Assembly (NCBI GenBank): GCA_039707465.1
Contig: CM077643.1
Span: 378,736,419-378,800,418, forward strand
Direction: 5' to 3'
DNA length: 64,000 nucleotides
Source of the DNA: Rhabdophis nuchalis
Taxonomy: Eukaryota > Chordata > Lepidosauria > Squamata > Natricidae
Shown here: one piece after another, positions 39,297-50,439 of the stretch
Layout of the letters: the number at the start of each line of letters is the position of its first letter
Numbering within the stretch: position 1 is the stretch's first letter
Program-made: the position numbers and the translations under genes
The notes under the pieces: model-generated
What the model was told of the DNA's origin: nothing
The model's database searches: none
The model's input: the letters and a program-made list of their open reading frames with translations, nothing else

Positions 39297-40709
39297 ATGG
39301 CTAATAGGCCGAAAGTCAGCGAGACTCTGAAAGTGGTGGTCCGCTGCCGCCCCATGAACAGGAAAGAGGAAGCCACGGGCTACGACAGGATCCTGGACAT
39401 GGATGTGAAGCTGGGCCAGGTGACGATCCGGAACCCCAAGGCCTCCCCAGGGGAACTGGCCAAAACCTTCACCTTTGACGCCGTGTATGATGCCACCTCC
39501 AAGCAGGCAGACCTCTACGATGAAACGGTGCGGCCCTTGATCGATTCGGTCCTGCAAGGGTTCAACGGCACCATCTTTGCCTACGGTCAGACCGGCACCG
39601 GGAAGACCTACACTATGCAAGGGATCTGGGCTGACTCTGAGAAGAGAGGGGTCATCCCCATCTCCTTTGAGCACATCTTCACCCACATCTCCCGTTCGCA
39701 GAACCAGCAATATTTGGTCAGGGCTTCCTATTTGGAGATCTATCAAGAAGAGATCCGAGATCTCCTGGCGAAAGACCAGAGTAAGAAAATGGAGCTGAAA
39801 GAGAACCCGGAAACAGGGGTTTACATCAAGGACCTTTCGTCCTTTGTGACAAAAAATGTCAAGGAAATTGAACATGTCATGAATTTGGGGAACCAAACCC
39901 GATCAGTTGGCAGCACGAACATGAACGAGTACAGCTCCCGCTCACACGCCATCTTTGTCATCACGGTGGAGTGCAGTGAGACTGGCCCAGATGGAGAGGA
40001 TCATATCCGGGTAGGGAAGCTCAACTTGGTGGACTTGGCTGGGAGTGAAAGGCAGAGCAAGATGGGTGCCCAGGGGGAACGGCCCAAAGAAGCCTCCAAG
40101 ATCAACCTCTCCCTCTCTGCTCTGGGGAATGTGATTTCAGCCCTGGTGGATGGCAAAAGCACCCATATCCCTTATCGGGATTCCAAGCTCACCCGCCTTC
40201 TGCAGGACTCTTTGGGTGGCAATGCCAAGACCATCATGGTGGCCACGCTGGGCCCAGCTTCCCACAGCTACGATGAGAGCTTGTCAACCCTCCGATTTGC
40301 TAACAGGGCCAAAAATATCAAGAACAAGCCACGAATCAACGAGGACCCTAAAGATACACTATTGCGGGAGTTCCAGGAGGAGATCATCCGCCTGAAGGCC
40401 CAGTTGGAGAAACGTGGGATGTTGAGCAAGAAAAGGCGGAGGAGTAGCCGGAGAAAGAAAACCATAGATGGGGAGGGAACCCCCGAGGCTGAAGAGCCAG
40501 AGGACAATGAGGATGGAGGGCTGGAGAAAAACATGAAAAATTACTTGAAGGAGCAAAAGGAGAGGTTGGAGGAAGAGAAAGCAGCAATCCAAGATGACCA
40601 CAGCCTGGTGAACGAGGAGAAGCAAAAGCTACTGGAGGAGAAAGAAAAGATGATTGAGGAACTCAGGAGGGAGCAAGAGGCCACTGAACTTCTAGCAACC
40701 AAATACAAG
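39297..40709 (+). CDS. KIF3C: kinesin-like protein KIF3C, first coding exon (residues 1-471)
   Basis: KIF3C is a kinesin-2 heavy chain. It pairs with KIF3A and the KAP adaptor, or can self-associate, and drives plus-end microtubule transport, notably in neurons. This exon holds the whole motor: P-loop GQTGTGKT (97-104), switch I NEYSSRSH (210-217), switch II DLAGSE (246-251), the neck linker around 335-350, a basic run [11 protein letters not shown] (378-388), an acidic stretch (397-410) and the start of the coiled coil (411-471). KIF3C rather than KIF3B is indicated by [36 protein letters not shown] and [18 protein letters not shown]. The start ATG at 39297 has a good context (GCCATGG). The frame is open upstream to 39051, but with no other ATG. 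The exon ends at AAG|GTAAGC (40709/40710), phase 0. Mammalian KIF3C is about 790 residues, so 320 more lie beyond the window. The glycine-rich loop-11 insert of mammals is absent ([14 protein letters not shown], 252-265). Confidence 0.95.
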
Positions 40710-40715
40710 GTAAGC
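40710..40715 (+). other. KIF3C: splice donor, KIF3C exon 1/intron 1
   Basis: AAG|GTAAGC fits the vertebrate 5' splice-site consensus. Beyond it, similarity to the kinesin-2 stalk (AMESKLL... in relatives) stops and the frame runs into a stop at 40788-40790. Confidence 0.92.
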
Positions 40716-40790
40716 CTCATTCATACCACCATTTCTGAAGTGTGGTTTGGGTACACAGCACTTGTGCATTCAAGGGGGGAAAAGCAGTGA

Positions 40791-42231
40791 GGGAGGACAT
40801 CATTTTCCAGGTGGAGCAGGAGGTCCCACGTTGTCCTAAATATCCTCTGATAGGTTTAACTATTGAGATTAACTCACTCTCCCCCTTTTAATCACACTTA
40901 GTTAATCAGATGGACTTTTTGAATTCTTAACTCAGCGTGCAGCCTTTCATTATGAGGTCTATTCCAGCACTATTGGTGGTAAATATGGGTTGATGCTCAG
41001 TGAAAAGAGGTGTGACTTCCTGGGGAGACAGAGGCCACATGCTAATATTTTGTCTGCTGGCGCACACTGGACCTTGTGGCAGTAATGGATTTCTGTTGGC
41101 TGCAATATCTGCTGGGCCTCTTGCTTAGGTTTATGCGCTGTCATGTGTCGGATTCCTTTGCATAGGCTGTCAGACGCTGCTCCATCTGGACAGGAAGGAG
41201 GAGTGGCTGAACTGTGGAGTGATGAAGCCCAGTAGGGGGTCTTTGGTGTTTAGGGCTGGCAGCTTCAGCTAATAAGCTCTTCCGTTGCACAACAAAGCAG
41301 CACAGAAAAGGCCATTGCTATGACTGGGTGGAGGTGACCTCCTGCATATGCATTGGCTGGTACCCCTGGGAGATTGGCCAATTGTTCCTGCAGTTCTGAT
41401 GGGGTTTCCTTTTGTCTCTGCAAATGGGTGTTAACAAGAGGGGATGCAACCTTCCCTGACTTCCAGGTCACACAGCCTGCAGCATCTTAGGGGTTTAAGT
41501 GAAGACTTTCCCCCTCTTATTTCTGTCCCAATACTTTTACTGAAAAGTGTGCCTAACAGATGCTCAAAGGTCACTCCCCCCCCCCCCCCCGCCCGCTAAA
41601 ACTGTATCTGCATCTTTTTGCTGACTCTTGTTTTGGCCAGATCTGCAAGTATTGCCTGTGCCCTTGGTTGCCTTTTAGCGTGACCTGGGAAGTGCAGCAA
41701 GATAGGGCCCATCCTGTGGGCCAAGCATGAGTTCCCCAAACTTGCCTCCCGATTTGAGTCTCATCTGTCTTGAAAAATGGGTGGGTGTGCCCTACGATTC
41801 AGACTATGGAGCACATGGAACATCTGTGTTTATTGAAAATGCTTGTTGGTTACTCAAGTAATCTGTTTGAAGGATTTGTGCAATATGTTGAAGCATAAAC
41901 TAACTCAACAGTTGAGGTTCATACAAGATGCTAAGCTGCAAAAAAAACACCACCTAATCAAAGTTAACAAAAAATCAAATACAGCACACTGGACAAATGT
42001 AGCTGCTTTGCCTTTAACTGACATGGTTGTATGAAATGTTTATAGTGATTCTATACTGTGTTTCCAGGATGAAAGCACAAGGTCCTACTGAAGCACCCAA
42101 AAATATTGACCCTACCCCAAACTATGGCTTTTAGAAAATCTCATGTCAAAACACCAGGCTTCCCTCCTCACCTAGAACTAATTGGACATTCCAAGAACCA
42201 AACTTGGGATTCTTCAATAACTACTTGGTGT
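40791..42231. other. intron sequence without recognised repeats
   Basis: About 1.4 kb next to the exon is the longest repeat-poor stretch in the intron; it includes a C-run at 41577-41592. Splicing or regulatory elements are plausible here but none is identifiable. Confidence 0.4.
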
Positions 42232-42302
42232 AGTGGAGCTTCTCTTGCTGGTGTGCCTGCAGAGAAGACTCTGCGTGCCACCTGTTCACCATCATGGGAA
42301 TA
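42232..42302. mobile_element. right-end fragment of the GGTTCGCCATC hAT family
   Basis: GCAGAGAAGACTCTGCGTGCC, CACCTGTTCACCATCATGGG and AATAAGC match the right end of 21372-21717. Confidence 0.5.
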
Positions 42303-42409
42303 AGCAAACATTGAGAAAATAGTGATATGAGAATAAAAAATGGGCAGGTGGGGAAGTTTGCTAGCCACCTCGTAGCCCCCTCCAGCCCCTTCCCTGTTGG
42401 GTCCCCAGG

Positions 42410-42505
42410 CCAACCCGCAGAGCCAGGTTTTCAGGCTCTTGTGGACAGATAGGAAGATGGAGGCAGATGGAAAGTAGGAAGTTCCAAAGGGCAGGCAGAG
42501 AAGGG
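42410..42505 (-). mobile_element. old L2-like LINE C-terminal fragment
   Basis: The minus strand reads LPFGTSYFPSASIFLSVHKS then LKTWL, resembling the 'LWN.LP...F...LKT.L' C-terminus of L2. A CT run follows at 42558-42575. Confidence 0.4.
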
Positions 42506-42575
42506 TCTTCTGGAACCACACCTGGAATTCTTTGGCTGATAGGATCTGCGCTAGGCTCTCTCTCTCTCTCTCTGC

Positions 42576-43089
42576 TGGCATGAGTGGGGCGGGCTTGTCC
42601 TAGTTATACCAGACGGTTTACAAGCTTTGCAGGCTTGGCGTGAAATAAATCACTATATAATTGTATATGCTTATCTTGGCAATCCTGAGGGTAAAAAGAA
42701 GATAAAACAGAGTGAATGACTACAGTAATAAAAACAGCAAACATTCTATGCCGCCTTCATTCCACCCTCTTTATTTCCAACGTTCACATCTTCAAGAGCA
42801 TGTTTAAATAAATAAATGTGGGAGAACATTTTAAAGGAGAGGTACTTTCCCACGTAGGTTCCTTTAAGCCACAGTTTGTTGAATAAACCATTGTTGGTTC
42901 GTCTTACACAATATACAAAGGCATAACCTATGATTTTACAAATCAGAATAGTTGAGTTCACTTGACATGTTAAGTAAGCTAGAGCCAAACCAGCCATATG
43001 CCATGTATGAATGCAGTCGAATGACTGTAACTATTTTCTTTGTTGATGCCATAAGATAACTAATCTTAAATGATCAGGGTTTCCATACC
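42576..43089. other. unassigned; diffuse relic repeat
   Basis: CACAGTTTGTTGAATAAACC (42871-42890) and GGTTCGTCTTACACAATATAC belong to the diverged AAACCA/TGGTTT motif family noted at 13550 and 14520. Confidence 0.35.
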
Positions 43090-43442
43090 ATAAAGGTAAC
43101 GGTTCCCCCGCACTTGTGTGCTGGTCGTTTCTGGCTCTAGGGAGCGGGTGCTCATCTCTGTTTCAAAGCCGAAGAGCCAGTGCTGTCCGAAGACATCTCC
43201 ATGGTCATGTGGCCAGCATGACTAAATGCTGAAGGTGCATGGAGCGCTGTTACCTCCCCACCAAAGTGGTCCCTATTTTTCTACTTGCATTTTTTACATG
43301 CTTTCGAACTTCTAGGTTGGCAGAAGCCGGGACAAATAGCGGGAGCTTACTCTGTTATGAGGCGCTAGAGATTCTAACCACTAAACTGCCAACCTTCTGA
43401 TTGACAAGCTCCGCGCCTTAGCCACTGAGCCACCCCACCCTG
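43090..43442 (-). mobile_element. tRNA-derived SINE (GGTAAAGGTTCCCC family), full length
   Basis: Collinear with 19093-19450. On the minus strand, the head has TGGCTCAGTGGCTAAGGCGC (A-box-like); the B-box has decayed (TTAGAATCTCTAG). CTGTCCGAAGACATCTCCAT is in the body. The sequence GAGCCACCCCACCC is repeated at 43429 and 43442. Confidence 0.83.
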
Positions 43443-44099
43443 AGCCACCCCACCCCCTTTTCCATACCATACCATGCTTAATCATAAAAAACCCTAACCA
43501 AAATTAATACTGTGTTAACTCAGTATGTTTTCACATTCAGACATTATGTCTTTAATTGACTAGGTTAATCATTTGTGGACCTAGCCTGTGAATTTCTGGG
43601 ACAACTTAAACACACACACATACACACACACACCATATGAGAAATCAAGAATCTCACAGGTGAACTATCTCATTGAACAGATTTTGCAAGTCTCAGTTGC
43701 CCAAATGCTGTTGTTACTACCTCAATCTGGTTCAGCCTGCTTCTCTCACTCCCGCAATCACCACCAAGGGGTTGTCTTGGGGTCTTCTTCCTCTCCTTTC
43801 CAGAGGTGCATCCAGGGGATTCCAGCACTTTAAGCTAAATCATAGCATAGCAGGGGCTCAGTCCCATGAAGCTTTTTCAGAGTATTGTCAGTCCTGGTGT
43901 GTATATGCCTCTGAATATGCACAGAGCACCATGCTCTCATATTTTCAGGATTATGAATTAAGGTTCCCGTCCTATTATTCTGACCTAGGCTTCCCTTGCA
44001 GCACGAAGCCAAGTCCCGATAAACCCCTCTTATTTAATTTACAACGAATTCCTCTCCAGCAAAGTCCTGGCCCACATTCTTTCAAAATAGTTCACAATT
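43443..44099. other. unassigned; (CA)n at 43608-43636
   Basis: A CA/CATACA dinucleotide run, then about 400 bp with no recognised family. The 143-codon opening at 43673-44104 has no domain or splice support. Confidence 0.35.
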
Positions 44100-44296
44100 A
44101 TTAACTACGGCCTAGCGTAGTTTTTAATTTGTTTTAGCAGGGGTTTTAATAGGGGTTTTATGACAGGCCAATTATTTAATGTATTTTTAATGTATTTTAT
44201 GTTTTATATTGTCGATTTTACCTGCCTGTACACCGCCCTGAGTCCCAGTAGGGAGAAGGTGCGGTATATAAATTTAATAAATACAAATACAATTAC
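44100..44296 (+). mobile_element. L2-type LINE, 3' UTR and tail
   Basis: CGGCCTAGCGTAGTTTTTAA, GGGTTTTAATAGGGG, ACCGCCCTGAGTCCC and GGTATATAAATTTAATAAAT are the L2 3' UTR in plus orientation, ending in an AATAC tail. Confidence 0.82.
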
Positions 44297-44720
44297 CGAC
44301 CTTTATGAGGCTTGGAGAGTGGCCAGGCCGATATCTCTCAGATGCTGCAATTCTTGGCAAAAAAGCAGGAATGAACTAATTGTCTCCTGCAAACACCCCT
44401 CCCATATGGGAGGGGCCATTCACTGTCCACCTGTGGCCTTACTCCCAAGTTGACCCTTGTTTGTAAGCTGTTCCTTTTGTCTGGCAACTCTGCACATGCG
44501 CACACTGGGAACAGCCTCCAGCTGTTCGTCTGCCTCACTGATGTCTGACTCCAAAAGGCAGTTGATAACTGTCAGACAGCCCTGGCCCCATCTCTGCCTC
44601 TGACGCAGAGCACTCGTCAGAGCCTTCCCCAGACTCCAGGACTGGCCCATGTTCCTCCCCAACCTCACTGTCCGAATCTGCTTCTGGCTCCACTGGCTGC
44701 TGGTGGGCCGTAACACCTAC
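44297..44720. repeat. unclassified interspersed repeat, copy 2 (uninterrupted)
   Basis: It matches 17510-17985 through CTGTGGCCTTACTCCCAAGT, GCACACTGGGAACAG and AGACTCCAGGACTGGCCCAT, and extends further left. It provides the empty-site comparison for the MITE at 17579. Confidence 0.62.
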
Positions 44721-45427
44721 AGGCAGAAACCACTAGACCCCATGAAGGGGATGATACCCCACAAAACACCTGTTTGCATATTATTCTTGGTACTCAACAA
44801 TGTAAAGAGGCAAAGAAAAAAGCCAAAGTCCAAAAAGGACCAAATCATATTTGAGCATACCCCAAACATGGGCAAGGAGCTGAGTTTCAAATGTGGGGGT
44901 GGGGTGGGGGTGTTTTTGTAAGCCCATTATTTACTGTGATTGCTTGGGCTGGGCAGGGAATAAAGCTGTGCATGGCTGGAGATATTGTATTCCCCCCAGA
45001 TGAAACTTACAACTTTGCAACTGCCTTACAAATAATGTCGTCTCATTGCAAATGCAGACAGTATCGCCGGCTAGATGAATAACTAAGGCTGAATGTGCAT
45101 TGCTCATGAGAGCTACAGTGAAAAACTCCATGCTATCTGGGCTTTGCCCATGGCTTATAATTGGAAGAAATGTATTGGAAGAAATGTATTGGACACAGGG
45201 TTGTCAGGACTGAAAGATTGTTTTGCAGCCAAAACTATGTTGGGCTTTTAAAAATGTTTTATTTTTGATCAACTAAGGACCCCAGAGATCGTTGTAGTGA
45301 TAATACTGACGTTACTGGAAAGGGTGGGGGCAGAGTGTCAGGCCCTTTGTTCGTTTTTTAAAGTTTTATTGTTTCTGTCTTTTTTAGTAAGATAAATACC
45401 TACATCAACTCTGTCAGGGACTGAATA
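44721..45427. other. unassigned sequence
   Basis: A G-rich run at 44894-44915 (GTGGGGGTGGGGTGGGGG) could form a G-quadruplex; otherwise nothing is recognised. Confidence 0.35.
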
Positions 45428-45857
45428 TACTGTATTTTTCAGAGTATAAGACGCACCTTTTTTCCTCAAAAAAGAGGGTGAAAATCTGGGTGCGTCTTAT
45501 ACACTGAATACAGCATTTTTGGCTCCCCAAAACCCCACCCCCTTTCCAAAAATGGCTGTGCATAGCCTTTAGGAGGCTTCCAGAGTGCTCCTGGGGACTG
45601 GGGAGAGCAAAAATGAGCGAAAAATTGGCTATTTTTTGCTCGTTTTTGCCCCCTCCCCAACCCCCAGGAGCATTCTACAAGCTTCCTGAAGGCTATGCAT
45701 GCCTCTTTTTTTGACAAAAAAATGGGCCCGTTTTCACAAAATACGAGCCGTTGTTGGGAGGTCTGCAGCGTGCAAAAACTTTTACTTTTAATTTGCCTCT
45801 TCAAAATCTTGGTGCGTCTTATACTCTGGTGCGTCTTATGCTCCGAAAAATACGGTA
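45428..45857. mobile_element. Tc1/mariner-like MITE, intact
   Basis: TA-CTGTATTTTTCAGAGTATAAG and GCTCCGAAAAATACGG-TA bound 430 bp. The right TIR region carries a short internal repeat (GGTGCGTCTTAT twice, 45811 and 45829). It shows the uninterrupted form of the element at 29969-31995. Confidence 0.82.
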
Positions 45858-46300
45858 CCTTCCCTTCCCCTTTCTTTTTTCTTTTGGAAGAAAACTACAC
45901 TTCCGCATTTTGATACTTTGCTGCTGAATTTCATTTCCAAAATCTGGGTGGTTGAGGAAAGTTTTCAAAAGGCTTGCCATCTCATGCAATTCATAAGTTA
46001 TGGATTACTTATTCCTAGGAGTATCCTTCAGTGTGCAGATGAGGGGCACGATGCTTTCTCAGAATCATGGCTTTTTCCTTTCTCTGCTACAGTAGGAATC
46101 AAGGCTTCAAGGAGATGAAGGAGGTAGTGTTTTCCTCCTTCCTCTTTAGTCTCTAAAATCACATGTCCTATTTCTAGGAGGGGAGAAACCTGGATCCCAT
46201 TTTTTCTCATCCTAGATCAGTAGTGAGGAAATAGCATGTCCATGATAGTCCTGTGTTTGATATTCCTGGTTTTCCAGGAGTGGGTGGGCACAGAGGATGC
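45858..46300. other. unassigned sequence
   Basis: No repeat edge or exon seen. Confidence 0.35.
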
Positions 46301-46596
46301 CCTAGTGGGATTCACACACGGTTCTGTGGGCGTGGTTTGGTGGGCGTGGTGTAGCATGGCTTGGTGGGCATGGCTTGATGGGCATGGCAGGGAAGGATAC
46401 TGTAGACTCTCCATTCCCTCCCCTCTCCAGGGGAAGGTTACTGCAAAATCTCCATTTCCTCCCAATCAGCTGGGACTTGGGAGGTAGAGACTAGATGGGG
46501 GCAGGGCCAGTCAGAGGTAGTGTTTACCAGTTTTCTGAACCATTCAAAATTTCCGGTTCTCCAGAACTGGTCAGAACCTGCTGAATACCACTTCTG
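46301..46596. mobile_element. hAT-type MITE (sister of 33500-33906)
   Basis: AGTGGGATTCACACACGGTTC to GAATACCACTTCTG aligns with 33500-33906 (GGGGAAGGTTACTGCAAAAT, CAGCTGGGACTTGG, TTCTCCAGAACTGG) but has only a few TTGGTGGGC units. The left terminus is slightly eroded. Confidence 0.78.
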
Positions 46597-47565
46597 CTGA
46601 AGAGTCCCAACAAAGCTCTCCCAGATATGGACCTCAGCTTCCAAGAAGATAGGAGAGGCATCTGACTGACCTCTTGTCGTTAAAGGGAGGGAGAGGGATG
46701 TGGGGTAATGGCATCTGCATGAATGTTCCCTTCTGTTGGTTGGAGTTACCCTCTCAATGAACAAGCACAATGCCTATAACAAGTCCCCCCAGCCCATACA
46801 GCCTTGGGTCAATGGTGGCCTAGAAAAGAAGGAGACCATTGTGTTCCAGAGAGAGGCAGCTTTATGAACGGATGGATGGAAAACAGAGGGAAGCCCTCCT
46901 TTTCTTTAGCACACAATCCAGCCTTATGGAATATTGTGTTTAAAAAAATCAGATCAAAGACTGACCAGCTTAGCAGCCCCGAAAAGGACATGATCTCATT
47001 TCCAATAGGTGGGCCAAGGGATAATGAATATCATGAACGATCTGATCTGGGGAAATACATTATCTGAGCTGACCTATTGTGGGTTTGTATATCATGACTT
47101 GTGACTAAGCATGTTATATAGGTACTTGGCCAGTGGTAATTTTATAACCAGTGTTTAAAGTATCTTCAGCTTCATGCATTGCCTGAACTTTGTCAATGGT
47201 GTAATGCCTGCTTCCTTAGTTTAATGCAGCTGCTTCAGCCATCTTGGAAGAAGAGCCTGGGAACCTTGCTATGCATACAAAGGCAACAAAGATAATGGGA
47301 GTGATATAAATAGCAGGAAAAGTGGTCATGCTCAGATCTTTGATATTGTGCTGCTTTCAAAACAGCTCTTGCGTTTGGCTTCCTGGGAGTGGTCAGTAAT
47401 CACAAGGATGTGTTGAATAAAATGATAACTGAACCACATTTTGCTGCATAGGGCTTAGTTTGGCACATCAAGAAAAGCCAAAGAAAAGAGTAGTGGTTGT
47501 GCATGGCTACCACCCTAATATGACAAAGACCCCAGAAATTAGCTGGTTAGATCTTGCTGTATAAT
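46597..47565. other. unassigned sequence
   Basis: Almost 1 kb of intron with no recognised family. Confidence 0.35.
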
Positions 47566-47773
47566 TGCCGTGTTTCCATGGCCTTATTTTCTGGGAGGTC
47601 TTATTATTTTTGAGGTGCAGGAGGTGGCAAGCATGGTCATCTCATGGCTGCTGCTATGTTGCAATATTTTAGGGGGGGTTATTTTGGTGGGAGAGCTTAT
47701 TTTAGTGCATGTGCTCAAAAGCCTGATTGGGCTTATTCTGGATAATAAGGTCTTATTTTTGGGTAAACAGGGT
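47566..47773. mobile_element. MITE of the GTTTCC/GGTAAACAGGG family
   Basis: CGTGTTTCCATGGCC and TTTGGGTAAACAGGG ends, with GGTCTTATTATTTTTGAGGTG inside, match 20926-21171. Confidence 0.62.
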
Positions 47774-48938
47774 GGTTGGAGGGGTTAATGAGTCCTAAAT
47801 CAGGTCAATAGTCCAATTAGCCCAGAAGAGTCCATTTGAAGGCCACTGCCATTGGTTCTTCAAGACCCCTGGCCAAATATCTAGCTTTTCGAATTTGACA
47901 TCCTTGGCTACCAGTATAGCCACCAAACATGCTCAGAATTCCAGCTATTCCCACCAGCTCAACAGGAAAAAGAGGAATTGTCATGAAGAAAAGCAGAAGA
48001 TCTTTCCTCAGCTCCAGATACAGATTCACTGGGCTACCATCTGTTGACTTGAGCTCTAAGCCATAATGTTTGCTTGGTTCAACTGTATATATTCTATACA
48101 TCCAGCCTTCCAACAAGCCATGCTTAAGCAAACCATGACTAATTATGTTGTGTGAATCTGATCAGAAAATAATTTGCCCTTGTGTTTCCTGTGGTGAAAT
48201 ACCATTGCATTCTATTTTAATTTGCAAGATTTTAGTAAAGGGAAGTTAAATCAAAAGCAGAGAGAGATCGTGTGAGGGGTTTTTATGCTGCTATCTTACT
48301 ATCATGCTTGATGGAATTGTTTTTGATCAGCAGCTGCCTTTAGCAACGTAATTGCAACGGAAGGCTGACCTAATTTTGACAAGCACTGGGAATGTAGGCT
48401 GTAGGGCTAGGCAGAGTAACTAGCGCTCTAGATTGGGCTCCCTTTGGGAGCATGTGTGCACACAATGCAGTTTCAGAGATGTGATTCTTACTGGCAGAAC
48501 GGATGGTAGTGAAAGCAACAACATTGCATTAGTAATGCTAAAAGATGAAATGGGAGCAGAGTGACAGTATTAGACTACAAAACTCATCCTTCATCTATTT
48601 CTAAATGAGAGACTATTGTTGGATAGCGATCAAATGAACAATAGTCTTTTTTTTCACTTCAGTAAGGCTGTGTCCACATTGTAATTCTACAGCAGCAAGA
48701 AATACACATACCCAAACAATAATTGTATTTCCACATGATGACAGTTAATTAAAAAACAACAACGCATTTCTAGTCTTTTTGGTACTCAAATGGCCTTGAA
48801 AATATATCGGCAACATCTGGTGAAATGCCTGAAACCAACAGGGAAGGGCCAAAAACTCAAAACAAAATTTGTAATATGAGTTTATGTATTTAGGATGCTA
48901 AATTAAATTGTTCTTAGGAAAAATGTTATCTTGTAAGG
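47774..48938. other. unassigned; relic motifs at 48040-48160
   Basis: AACAAGCCATGCTTAAGC and AACCATGACTAATTATG belong to the diffuse AAACCA family. The rest is unrecognised. Confidence 0.35.
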
Positions 48939-49436
48939 CAGGGGTCCCCAACCTTTTTGGCACCAGGGACCGGTTTCATGTAAAAAAAAATCTGCAGACC
49001 AGTGGGAGCCTCCAGCGGGTGAGTCGAGTCACGTGGGCCGTGCGCGTGTTTGGCGGTCACGTGGAACCCAAGGTGGGAAACTGCGTCTTGTGGGAATGCG
49101 ACCCGGGGAGGGCGCCTTGCGTGCAACCGGGCGGGAAAGCTGCCAGGGGTCCCGGACGAAGGATCCTCGGCTGGGGCAGGGAAGGATGGGCTGCGCCCCG
49201 GGCAGGAGGGCCTGGCAGCCCCTTCCCCCCGCACAGGGCTGGGTGGTGCCCTGAACTCCCCCAATGCAGGCTGTTGCCCCCATCCTGCCCCCGGGGAGCG
49301 TCCCGGCCAGCCGCCAGGATAGCAGAGCATTTGCTACACTTTCCTAAGAGTTGTGCTACTCTCTCCGCCGCTCACTCTGGCCCGGTTACTATCAAGCCAC
49401 GGACTGGCACCGCGGCCCGGGGGTTGGGGACCCCTG
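48939..49436. mobile_element. hAT-type element (CAGGGGTCCCCAACC family), perfect TSD
   Basis: CAGGGGTCCCCAACCTTTTT and GGTTGGGGACCCCTG are inverted ends, with the exact duplication TTGTAAGG (48931-48938 and 49437-49444). The 498-bp interior is GC-rich and differs from 23663-24448 except near the ends. Confidence 0.94.
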
Positions 49437-49473
49437 TTGTAAGGGATATTCTAAGCTGTAAACCAGGGATATG

Positions 49474-49615
49474 AATTGTGAATGCCCCAACCCTGGAAGT
49501 CTTTAAAAAGATGTTAGACAGCCATTTGTCTGAAATGGTATAAGATTCCTGCCCATGCAGGGGGTTGGACTAGAAGACCTACAAGGTCCCTTCCAACTCT
49601 GCTATTGTATTGATA
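49474..49615 (+). mobile_element. CR1 LINE, 3' end
   Basis: GTGAATGCCCCAACCCTGG, GACAGCCATTTGTCTG and GGGTTGGACTAGAAGACC through TATTGTATTG is the last 140 bases of CR1. Confidence 0.85.
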
Positions 49616-49715
49616 TGTAACTTCTGATTTGACTAGTATTTTTATAGCTTGTTGAAGTCATTACTCCAAACTTGGGGATCCCTCTCCCCCATTTTAGAAG
49701 GTGTTCTTCAAGTAT

Positions 49716-50041
49716 AGCAAACAGCCCAGAAGACAAGCTCAGTATCCCAAAAGATCTTGACAGGCTCCATTTTTTCTTGTCTTTGTCTTCTGGTTCTTTG
49801 GAAAATAAGTTGACCCCCTCTTCTTTGTGACTGTCTCTCAAATACTGGAATATTGCTATAATATCACCCCTTGTCCTTCTTTTCTCTAGACTAGCCCTAT
49901 CCAAATCCTGCAACTGTTCTTCATGTTTTTGTCTCTGGCCTTTAATCATCTTAGTTGCTCTTCTTTGCACTTTTTCCAAAGTCTCAACTTCTTTTTTGTA
50001 ATGTGGTAACCAAAACTGGATGTAGTGTTCCAAGTGTGGCC
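49716..50041 (-). mobile_element. CR1 LINE mosaic: short plus segment joined to a minus segment
   Basis: Positions 49716-49770 read in plus orientation as the CR1 'PEDRLKIQKDLDRL' region (CAGAAGACAAGCTCAG, AAAGATCTTGACAGGCTCC). From about 49771 to 50041 the minus strand encodes the later region (YIQFWLPHYKKEVETLEKVQ, TRGDIIAIFQYLRDSHKEEG). The 3' terminus in this orientation is missing. Confidence 0.75.
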
Positions 50042-50166
50042 CAGAGGTGGGTTTCTGCTGGTTTGCCCCGGATCAGGCGAACCAGTAGTGGGGGTGGCGG
50101 TAGGCTCTGCCCACCCACCTGAATGCTTCTGTGCATGTGCAGAAGTGTCGCACGAGCGTGCAATCC
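50042..50166. mobile_element. truncated hAT-type MITE (CAGAGGTGGGTTTC)
   Basis: The left terminus and a GCATGTGCAGAAG core are present, but no right terminus. The left edge inserts exactly in CR1 sequence at 50041. Confidence 0.55.
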
Positions 50167-50182
50167 TCTATAGCCTCTAGAC

Positions 50183-50319
50183 CAGTGTTTCTCAACCTTG
50201 GCCACTTGAAGATGGGTGGACTTCAACTCCCAAAATTCCTCAGATACACTATGCTGGCTGGGGAATTCTGGGAGTTGAAGTTCACCCATTTTCCAAGTTG
50301 CCAAGGTTGAGAAACACTG
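50183..50319. mobile_element. hairpin hAT MITE, perfect TSD
   Basis: CAGTGTTTCTCAACCTTGG arms enclose 137 bp. The exact duplication CTCTAGAC is present (50175-50182 and 50320-50327). In the intron transcript it would fold into a long hairpin. Confidence 0.95.
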
Positions 50320-50439
50320 CTCTAGACACTGGGATAGAAGATCAGTGACCAAGAGTTATGTAAATAGGTATCATTAGCATATTGTTGATATCCAATCCCA
50401 TGACAACAGATAACATCACCCTGGAGATTCATGTAGATG

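Noticed and set aside
39297..40709. Assignment as KIF3B instead of KIF3C
   Set aside because: The short loop 11 is KIF3B-like, but the neck and stalk segments ([34 protein letters not shown]) and [20 protein letters not shown] match KIF3C.
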